Shown here in pieces: positions 1-5,411 of a stretch of 5,946 nt of DNA (position 1 is its first letter; the number at the start of each line of letters is the position of its first letter). The notes under the pieces were generated by a model that was not told where the DNA came from, did no database searches, and worked only from the letters and a program-made list of their open reading frames with translations. Both the position numbers and the translations under genes were made by a program. This stretch comes from Promethearchaeota archaeon (GTDB lineage Archaea; Asgardarchaeota; Lokiarchaeia; Sigynarchaeales; SOKP01), in NCBI GenBank assembly GCA_030608765.1, contig JAUWDN010000090.1, forward strand, positions 1-5,946. Direction: 5' to 3'.

Positions 1-42
1 TCAGAAGATCGCTTTCAGATAAACATTCAAGTTGTGGATAGA

Positions 43-192
43 TTAAAATCGATCTTTTAGTACAAGTAAATAAAAATTGTTTCCTGACATGCATGCTACT
101 TTCTCTTTTAGCGTCATCATGTCTAAAGAGGTATTAACAACTTCAGCAATTTCTTTTTCCGTCATTCCTTTTCTAATATCTACTTTATCCAA
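43..192 (-). pseudogene. Glycoside hydrolase family 3 N-terminal fragment, prematurely terminated
   Basis: The minus strand encodes about 49 residues from a TTG start at 190-192, or from an ATG nine codons later, to a TAA at 43-45. The core MTLKEKVACMSGNNF closely resembles the first conserved helix of GH3 beta-glucosidases (pattern M-T-L-x-E-K-V/A-x-x-x-S-G), which precedes their catalytic TIM barrel. An AGGTG Shine-Dalgarno-like site (200-204) lies 7 bases before the TTG, and a TATA-like box sits further upstream, so the start region looks intact. A normal GH3 enzyme has 600-800 residues. Here the frame stops at once, reopens only for 13 codons, and no other frame to the edge shows the expected proline/glycine-rich GH3 motifs. 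It could be a decayed gene or a sequence error near an edge. The family call rests on one motif and is tentative. Confidence 0.42.
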
Positions 193-234
193 TAATTTAC
201 ACCTAAAATTTCAAATGATTAAAACTTTAATAGT

Positions 235-243
235 TAATATAAA
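235..243 (-). promoter_or_regulatory. Possible archaeal TATA box for the GH3-like fragment
   Basis: On the minus strand this reads TTTATATTA, close to the archaeal TATA consensus. It lies in the 70-base space after the stop of the HEAT-like gene and about 43 bases from the proposed TTG start. A transcript starting about 25 bases downstream would have a leader of about 20 bases containing the AGGTG site at 200-204. Because the whole region is AT-rich, a chance match is quite possible. Confidence 0.3.
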
Positions 244-262
244 GAATTATTATTTTAATAAC

Positions 263-1717
263 TCAATAGAAGAATTTCCATTCATTTCTGTTCAAATGTT
301 CAATTAAGTTTAGAACTATTTTTGCTAAATCGTCATTTTTCTTCATAAGTTCCTTCAATTCTAACAAAAGGTTTTCTTCCCCGAACTTAAGAATGGAAAA
401 AACTGCAAGTTTTTTTAGATTTTTATCCTCTAAACTCTGGAGATTTTCTAAGGTAAAATTTACAAGTTCTTCGATTTGTAAATCTATAATTACCTTGAGG
501 ATCATGTCTTTCTTTTTTAAAAGTGTTTTTCTTTCATCAGAAGTTTTTGCAATAGTAAGTTTTAGAATTTTTATGAATTCATTTTTAACATCTTGCCATC
601 GTTCAAGCATTTCTGGGTTATCAATGAGAGTCTCTCGAATAAATTCCAATGACCACTTATCCCCCTCATTTAGTAAATTCACAATCAATTCTTGGTTGAT
701 GAGATTTGATTTCTGCATGTCATTAATGAGACTCCCATCGACGATCTGAAATTTTCTTACATTTTCAATGATTAAATCTTCCCAATTCTCAATATTTTCT
801 TTCAGTACCAAAATTGCCTTTAAAATTTCTGATATGAAATTAGGGTTTTCGCTTTCCTCCAATTTTCTTAAGATAATTGATACTAACTCGTTGTTATTAT
901 AGTATCTCCTCGCAATAAGATACAATGAAGTATATGGATATCTTAAAGAATTCACAAATTCGAGAGTTTCTTCCTCAAGTGATAGTCCTAATATAGCACC
1001 AACCCTGAAAATGTTTTCTTGAAGTGATTTTACATCTTTTAAGAATTCTTGGTCTGTAATCTTGGCTTCATTTACTTGAGTTAGGTAAGATTTAAAGAGA
1101 CTTGTGATTTCATTTAATTTGCTAATATCTCCTTCTTGAGAAAGGTTTTCGAACGATTTAACCATTTGATTTTTGAGATGAAAGTCCCTTATGCTTGTGT
1201 TATTAGCGAGTTTTAAAATTAACGATTCTACATTTGGGGTAGCAGTTTTAGAAACCACATTTTCAATCAGATCAGAAACCACACTGTCTGTCACTTTATC
1301 AAAAGATAAGCAATACTCAAAAGTGGGTTTGAAGCTTAATTTTTTGTTTAATTCGCAAATCCTTCTAACATGGTGTTCGCGTAGCGAGGTTTGAAGTTCA
1401 CCTGAATCACCATAATAGCTAATTTCTCTACTATCATTTAAAACTTCTAATATGATCTTCTGAATCCTTGTTATTCTCTCCTCTTCATAAACAGAAGTTT
1501 CCTCCAAAACATGATGCAAACCTAGAAAACTCCACGCTCTCAATATTGCTTCATTAGTATCAAAAAGCTCGAACAAGAGATTGAAATCTTTTCTGTTAAC
1601 TAGAGGCTTGAATATATTTTTATAGGTCGATGTTAAATTTGCTTTTGGACTTAGTTCTACTGGTGCATATCCTTTTCTTAATTTATCAATGATTTTTTGC
1701 TTAGATGAACTACTCAT
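263..1717 (-). CDS. Hypothetical all-helical, HEAT-like alpha-solenoid protein (484 aa)
   Basis: I do not recognise a named family. The protein is cytosolic in character: no signal peptide, no membrane segment, rich in Lys, Glu, Leu and Ile. Nearly its whole length is a run of amphipathic helices of 15-20 residues separated by short Asn/Asp/Gly turns, as in HEAT or ARM solenoids. The clearest helix pair is at the C-terminus (about residues 434-484), where LAVFSILKFGEENLLLELK resembles a HEAT-repeat unit. Unusual features that could mark a family are a conserved-looking stretch at about 95-123 (Asn-Asp-Ser-Arg-Glu, then LREHHVRRICEL) and the aromatic end EWKFFY. It starts 20 bases after the stop of the Roadblock gene on the same strand, so the two are probably co-transcribed. 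Solenoids usually act as scaffolds; a scaffold for a GTPase/Roadblock complex is an inference from position only. No Shine-Dalgarno stronger than GAAG precedes the ATG. Confidence 0.75.
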   Translation of the reverse strand: MSSSSKQKIIDKLRKGYAPVELSPKANLTSTYKNIFKPLVNRKDFNLLFELFDTNEAILRAWSFLGLHHVLEETSVYEEERITRIQKIILEVLNDSREISYYGDSGELQTSLREHHVRRICELNKKLSFKPTFEYCLSFDKVTDSVVSDLIENVVSKTATPNVESLILKLANNTSIRDFHLKNQMVKSFENLSQEGDISKLNEITSLFKSYLTQVNEAKITDQEFLKDVKSLQENIFRVGAILGLSLEEETLEFVNSLRYPYTSLYLIARRYYNNNELVSIILRKLEESENPNFISEILKAILVLKENIENWEDLIIENVRKFQIVDGSLINDMQKSNLINQELIVNLLNEGDKWSLEFIRETLIDNPEMLERWQDVKNEFIKILKLTIAKTSDERKTLLKKKDMILKVIIDLQIEELVNFTLENLQSLEDKNLKKLAVFSILKFGEENLLLELKELMKKNDDLAKIVLNLIEHLNRNEWKFFY

Positions 1718-1737
1718 ATAGCTTCAATTTTCTTTTT

Positions 1738-2142
1738 TTAGTAGAGGAAAATTATCTTACGAATATAATCTTCCATTTTTTCTAATAAAACATTAAAATT
1801 AGATTCTTTATTAATATTAAAGACTAAAAATGTTTTCTCGTCACATTCAGTAATAACAATAGTCCGAGTGTCTAACTCTGCGATTATTTTAGTTGTTTTT
1901 TTGTCTCCCAATGTACGACTAAGGCCTACAGCACTTTCCAAGACTGATGCGCACATCGATGTGAAGGTGATAAAATCAATTCTTTCTTTAAAATTTTCCG
2001 CAATAAGACCACCGTCTCGGTATGCGAATAAAACACCTAATAAATTTCCATTGCTTTTTATTAAATCCATAATCTGAGTTAACTTTTTAACTTTTTCAGT
2101 TTTTGGAAGTTCTAACTCATCCATATTTAATTTCATACTCAT
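1738..2142 (-). CDS. Roadblock/LC7 domain protein (MglB-like)
   Basis: This 134-residue protein is essentially one Roadblock/LC7 domain. Residues about 19-30 form the first helix, followed by a strand and hairpin (LLGVLFAYRDGGLIAEN, about 34-50), the long central helix (about 57-78, with small residues in SMCASVLESAVGLS), three strands (about 83-110, ending TFLVFNI) and a C-terminal helix (about 115-131). The Asp/Gly-Gly-Leu-Ile-Ala turn is the family hallmark. Length and layout match stand-alone MglB-type proteins, which dimerise and bind small Ras-like GTPases, some as GTPase-activating proteins; bacterial MglB acts on MglA. The gene leads a minus-strand pair with the HEAT-like gene. Methionines at codons 1, 3 and 7 could all serve as start, and none has a Shine-Dalgarno site, which fits a leaderless or short-leader transcript. 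GTPase regulation is a family-based inference; the partner is unknown. Confidence 0.85.
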   Translation of the reverse strand: MSMKLNMDELELPKTEKVKKLTQIMDLIKSNGNLLGVLFAYRDGGLIAENFKERIDFITFTSMCASVLESAVGLSRTLGDKKTTKIIAELDTRTIVITECDEKTFLVFNINKESNFNVLLEKMEDYIRKIIFLY

Positions 2143-2149
2143 TTTTCAA

Positions 2150-2184
2150 TAGATAATTTAATTAATGAGACTTAAAATTTTAAT
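2150..2184. promoter_or_regulatory. Probable overlapping divergent promoter region
   Basis: The Roadblock gene (minus) and the M20 gene (plus) diverge here. An A/T-only run at 2154-2166 lies 23-35 bases before the ATG at 2189, the right distance for the TATA box of a leaderless plus-strand transcript. A second A/T-rich run at about 2171-2184 is centred about 35 bases upstream of the Roadblock ATG on the minus strand, which would give a very short leader. If the M20 gene began at 2165 instead, only 22 bases would separate the genes and no TATA-like sequence would lie at the expected distance. Assignment rests on composition and spacing only. Confidence 0.35.
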
Positions 2185-2188
2185 ATAT

Positions 2189-3604
2189 ATGAATGAAGAA
2201 AGCTCTTCTAGCGGTAAAAATGATTTAAAAGAATTAATCCGTAGTTCCAATGAAAAGTTTATTAAAGAAGATTTAATCAATTTCTTAAAAATCCCAAGTT
2301 ATACTTCAAATCGAGAAGGAATTAAAGAAGCTAAAGATTATATTACCTCGTACATTTCTAATTTTTGCGATAAAGTAGTAAAAATCGAAGGGGAAATGAA
2401 TCCATTACTGTTAGCTGAAGTTGATGGAAACCGCAAAGATAGGTTATTAATATACATGATGTACGATACTCAACCTGTCAATAAAGAAAAAGAATGGATA
2501 AAGAATCCTTTCGGAGCAGAAATTGTTGATTTACCAAAGCCATTAGATAAATTAGGTAAGGTTATTATTGCTAGGGGGGCATACAATTCAAAAACTCCTT
2601 TGCTATGCTTTTTGAATGTGGTGAAACTATTAAAAGAAGAAAAAAAGCTCCCTACATCATTATTGTTTTTAATAGATGGGGAAGAAGAATTAGGTTCACC
2701 TTCACTAGTAAATGTTCTTAAGAAAAAAAAGAATATGTTTAATTCTTGCATAGACGCATATTACCCTTCAATGAAACAGGATTTAAATGGAACTTCGGTT
2801 TTAAAACTTGGTTATAAAGGTATTTTATCTTTAACCATTAAGGTTTCATCATTAAATGCAGAATCACACTCTGCCTTTAGTTCGATGATACCTAATCCTG
2901 CTCAAGATTTGATATTCGTACTTAATAGTATTTATTCTGAAAATAAGTTTAATATTAATTCATTAAGCGTTCCTTACAAGATGACAAAAAAGGAGAACAA
3001 AATTATAGACGATTTAATGGAAAGTATTGATTTAGGAATAGTAAAAGAAAAAGCAGGAATTAAACAAACTCTTATTGATAATCCTAAAGTAAGTTTTATT
3101 GATTACTTGTTTAATCCAACTTTCAATATCTCTACTTTAAAATCTGGTTATTTGGAAAATGGAGTAAAAAATATGGTAGCTAACAAGGCAGAGTGTAATA
3201 TTGACATTAGATTTGCTCACGATGTATCGGTAAATTTAGTATTTGAAGAAATTAAAAAGAAAGTTAAAGATTTAACGAGAAATTTAAAATCCAGCTTTGA
3301 AATTATTCAAAACATGGGCTATGATAGATCAATAGTTAGAGAAGATTCAATTTTAGTAAAAAGTCTTGTAGATAGTTTTAAAGAACTCGGATTTACTACT
3401 CAGATTTGGCCGATTAGCGCAGCCGCAGCTCCACTAACACAGATACAAAGCCAATTGGGATTGAACTTTATAGTTGGCGGTTTGGGTATTGGAGGATATG
3501 CACATGCTCCAAATGAATTCGTTCAAGTAAATTCGATTCAAAATACAAGACTTTCAAATTATTTATTTCTAAAAAATTACAGCGATCTTTATAGTGAGAA
3601 GTAA
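2189..3604 (+). CDS. M20-family metallopeptidase/deacylase homologue with altered metal site
   Basis: The fold is clearly M20 (carboxypeptidase G2, CNDP dipeptidase, ArgE/DapE deacylases): a catalytic domain with an inserted dimerisation (lid) domain. Numbering from the ATG at 2189 (471 aa), MMYDTQPVN at about 90-98 replaces the usual GHYDVQPV, so the metal-binding His is Met91 while Asp93 remains. ARGAYNSKTP at about 128-137 replaces RGAxDDKGP, so the bridging Asp is Asn133. GEEELGS keeps the base/ligand Glu pair (about 166-167). The third-ligand region (DAYYPSM, about 189-195) lacks the expected acid. The lid His (ESHSAF, about 227), the Arg of IDIRF (about 341) and the final His of AHAPNE (about 439) are kept. 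It is cytosolic with no signal peptide. Activity may be altered or lost, or this may be a natural subfamily. An upstream in-frame ATG at 2165 would add eight residues; I prefer 2189 because of the divergent promoter. Substrate cannot be told. Confidence 0.85.
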   Translation: MNEESSSSGKNDLKELIRSSNEKFIKEDLINFLKIPSYTSNREGIKEAKDYITSYISNFCDKVVKIEGEMNPLLLAEVDGNRKDRLLIYMMYDTQPVNKEKEWIKNPFGAEIVDLPKPLDKLGKVIIARGAYNSKTPLLCFLNVVKLLKEEKKLPTSLLFLIDGEEELGSPSLVNVLKKKKNMFNSCIDAYYPSMKQDLNGTSVLKLGYKGILSLTIKVSSLNAESHSAFSSMIPNPAQDLIFVLNSIYSENKFNINSLSVPYKMTKKENKIIDDLMESIDLGIVKEKAGIKQTLIDNPKVSFIDYLFNPTFNISTLKSGYLENGVKNMVANKAECNIDIRFAHDVSVNLVFEEIKKKVKDLTRNLKSSFEIIQNMGYDRSIVREDSILVKSLVDSFKELGFTTQIWPISAAAAPLTQIQSQLGLNFIVGGLGIGGYAHAPNEFVQVNSIQNTRLSNYLFLKNYSDLYSEK

Positions 3605-3946
3605 TTTAGTACGAATGAAAAAGTCCATCAAATCCTTGCAATTTTAGTTTGATTGCTTCTTGAGGGCACATTTACATATAAATAAACCTGTAGAGTTTAC
3701 AATGCTTATTTTCGTTGACACAATATCTCCTAGATAAAAAAATTAAGTACTTTATTAAAATATGTCTCTAACTGAAAATTTTATTTAGTTTGATGTTTCT
3801 TACATTTTTGGAAGGATTATTAAAATATCTTTTGGAAACCATTAATATTTTAATTAGAAACTTTTATTATAATTATAATTATTATTATACTTTTAAGATA
3901 CTTTAATTACAAAATCGGATGGTAAGGCGATTTCAGATACAAACAA
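3605..3946. other. Gene-free spacer between the M20 and Rab-like genes
   Basis: In these 342 bases I find no open frame with family resemblance on either strand, no tRNA-like cloverleaf and no strong hairpin. The longest methionine-initiated starts, such as the one near 3762, stop within a few codons. The left part has mixed composition (a G-rich GAGGGC near 3661), and the right part becomes extremely AT-rich before the GTPase gene. It is long for this otherwise tightly packed window, so it may carry the GTPase promoter, an untranslated leader or a non-coding RNA, but nothing in it proves this. Confidence 0.5.
3862..3889. repeat. 28-base pure A/T simple-sequence tract
   Basis: This is an uninterrupted A/T run made of imperfect ATTATA and ATT units, bounded by C at 3861 and 3890. 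It lies 57-85 bases upstream of the Rab-like GTPase start. It could contain the TATA element of that gene, giving a leader of roughly 30-60 bases, or it could just be an easily melted low-complexity tract. There is no Shine-Dalgarno next to the GTPase ATG; the G-rich GGATGGTAAGG at 3917-3927 is about 20 bases away, too far to act as one. Confidence 0.5.
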
Positions 3947-4519
3947 ATGAATGATATTAACAACCAGAATCAGAAAGACGATAGAGAACCCGATGTAATG
4001 TTTAAAGTCTGTTTTTTTGGAGATGGAGGCGTAGGAAAAACAACACTCATTGGTAGATACCTTACGGGAATCTTTAAAACAAATCAATCGATAACTATTG
4101 GAGTCGATTTCCATGTTAAAAAGATAAAAATAGATGATAAACTAGTATCACTGCAAATTTGGGATTTTGCTGGAGAAAGTCGCTTCAGGTTTCTTTTACC
4201 AAGCTATGTTCTTGGTGCGTCTGGAGGGATTTTTATGTATGATGTAACAAGATTTTCTAGCTTGAAAAATTTCCCTGAATGGATCGAAATTTTTAAAAAA
4301 GGCTTTGTTGGAGCTAAAGATAAACAGTTACCTGTAATAATGGTTGGAAGCAAAATAGATTTAAGTTATAAGCGAGCTGTTTCAAGTAAGGAAGCATACG
4401 ATCTTGCAAAAGAAGAAAATTTATTTGGGTATATCGAATGCTCAGCTAAGGATGGGAGAAACATAGAAGATATATTCACTGAAATTGCTAAGTTAATGTT
4501 AGCTAGAGCTGGACTCTGA
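3947..4519 (+). CDS. Rab-like small GTPase (Ras superfamily)
   Basis: This 190-residue protein is a complete Ras-superfamily G domain after a hydrophilic N-terminal extension of about 18 residues. Its motifs are: P-loop GDGGVGKT (25-32), switch I ITIGVDF (49-55) with Thr50 as Mg ligand, switch II WDFAGESRF (72-80), base-recognition GSKIDL (134-139) and CSAK (165-168). IGVDF, LQIWD, FMYDVT and the spacing of the Tyr/Gly-Ala after switch II are Rab-type signatures, closer to eukaryotic Rabs than to bacterial MglA. Two key positions differ from Rab: the catalytic Gln after DxxG is Glu77, and the Asn of NKxD is Ser135. It ends ARAGL with no C-terminal cysteine, so no prenylation of the eukaryotic kind. 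It would bind GTP/GDP in the cytosol as a molecular switch, perhaps in membrane or cytoskeletal organisation. The start is the only in-frame ATG after an upstream stop. It converges on the HAD gene with a 4-base gap. Confidence 0.95.
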   Translation: MNDINNQNQKDDREPDVMFKVCFFGDGGVGKTTLIGRYLTGIFKTNQSITIGVDFHVKKIKIDDKLVSLQIWDFAGESRFRFLLPSYVLGASGGIFMYDVTRFSSLKNFPEWIEIFKKGFVGAKDKQLPVIMVGSKIDLSYKRAVSSKEAYDLAKEENLFGYIECSAKDGRNIEDIFTEIAKLMLARAGL

Positions 4520-4523
4520 TCAC

Positions 4524-5369
4524 TTATTCTTTAAAAATATCTTCTAATGAATTAATCATTAGATCAGGATTCAAATCTTTATCAATTTTTGAGGATTGAA
4601 TAAGTTCTTCTCGAACTTTTTTAACATCAGATTCATTTGTGACTCCAGTTAATACAAGAACTGTTTTAATATTAGCCCGATTCCCAGCTAAAATATCTGT
4701 ATTTAACCGATCCCCGAAAATCACAGATTTGTTAGGGGGCGTATTAGTATCCTTTAGTATCGTACTAATCCCAAATGGATTTGGTTTACCAAAAATTTTT
4801 AATGGTTTCTGGTTAGTACATGTTTGAACGGCATTTACCATTACACCTGCCCCAGGTAATAATCTATTGGCAACGGGTAAGGTACTGTCTGCATTAGTCG
4901 CATAAAACTGTGCATTTCCTTGTAAAATACAGTTCTGAGCAAAGGCTAGTTTTTTGTAGTTAAAGTTGTTGTCCAAACCAACTATTACATAGTCAACTTC
5001 ATTACTATCAGAATCTAGATTGACAACAGTATGTCCCCTCATTTTTAATTCTTCCCTTAATCCGATTTCACCGATGACGAAGATTTTTGCATTCTTCTTT
5101 AAATTGGTAATTTCTCCTGTGGTAATTGATGCGCTGGTATAAAAATCAGTTATTTCACTTTTTATGTTAAAATCTCTCAAACGATCAACGTACATTTGTC
5201 TGGTAGCTGTAGAATTGTTGGAATTATAGACAACTTTAACGGAAATCTCTTTTAAATCGTTAATCACTTTATCACTGTTAGAGATTAAGGAATCACCTCT
5301 GTATATAACTCCATCTAAGTCAAAAATCGCTAATTTTATATCTTTAAGTTCGTTAATTAATTCTCGCAT
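4524..5369 (-). CDS. HAD-IIA family phosphatase (NagD / phosphoglycolate phosphatase-like)
   Basis: This is a 281-residue cytosolic hydrolase with all four HAD motifs: motif I FDLDGVIYRG with nucleophile Asp17 and acid/base Asp19, motif II YNSNNST (Ser50), motif III Lys195 in FGKPNP, and motif IV GDRLNTDI with Asp220 and Asp225 for Mg. The cap between motifs II and III (about 80-190) contains YATNADSTLPV and LLPGAG, hallmarks of the C2B-capped subclass IIA, which includes NagD, AraL, PHO13 and eukaryotic phosphoglycolate/glycerol-phosphate phosphatase. The length is typical and nothing is missing. It dephosphorylates a small phosphometabolite (sugar, polyol or nucleotide phosphate); the substrate cannot be read from the sequence. 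It lies 42 bases downstream of the lipid-kinase remnant on the same strand. A TATA-like run at 5385-5396, 16-27 bases before the ATG, could give it its own leaderless transcript, so it need not depend on the broken gene. Confidence 0.93.
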   Translation of the reverse strand: MRELINELKDIKLAIFDLDGVIYRGDSLISNSDKVINDLKEISVKVVYNSNNSTATRQMYVDRLRDFNIKSEITDFYTSASITTGEITNLKKNAKIFVIGEIGLREELKMRGHTVVNLDSDSNEVDYVIVGLDNNFNYKKLAFAQNCILQGNAQFYATNADSTLPVANRLLPGAGVMVNAVQTCTNQKPLKIFGKPNPFGISTILKDTNTPPNKSVIFGDRLNTDILAGNRANIKTVLVLTGVTNESDVKKVREELIQSSKIDKDLNPDLMINSLEDIFKE

Positions 5370-5384
5370 AGTAATACTTACAAT

Positions 5385-5396
5385 TAAATTTTAAAA
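5385..5396 (-). promoter_or_regulatory. Possible TATA box of the HAD phosphatase gene
   Basis: The minus strand reads TTTTAAAATTTA in the 42-base gap before the HAD ATG at 5367-5369. Its upstream half lies about 25 bases from the ATG, which fits a leaderless archaeal transcript, and no Shine-Dalgarno is present. AT-rich chance matches are common here. Confidence 0.25.
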
Positions 5397-5411
5397 TAAT
5401 GTTTTAGCTTT

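Noticed and set aside
1..42. Frameshifted continuation of the GH3-like fragment to the left edge
   Set aside because: One alternative frame stays open but shows none of the GH3 motifs expected after the SGNNF region.
77..307. Plus-strand open frame of 76 codons at the left edge
   Set aside because: It is antisense to the GH3-like fragment and to the 3' end of the HEAT-like gene and has no recognisable domain.
393..749. Plus-strand open frame of 118 codons inside the HEAT-like gene
   Set aside because: It lies wholly antisense to a longer gene with sensible protein composition; its own product is Ser/Phe-rich with no motif, typical of an antisense shadow.
2470..2751. Minus-strand open frame of 93 codons inside the M20 gene
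   Set aside because: It is a shadow of the M20 reading frame, Phe/Ser-rich and without family resemblance.
3626..3660. Weak hairpin (GCAAT...ATTGC, 9-base loop) after the M20 stop as a terminator
   Set aside because: It has only five base pairs, mostly A-T, and no T-run directly after it; archaeal termination does not need it.
3919..3946. ATG at 3919 as an upstream start for the Rab-like GTPase
   Set aside because: It is out of frame with the GTPase, and the in-frame path upstream of 3947 meets a TAA near 3923.
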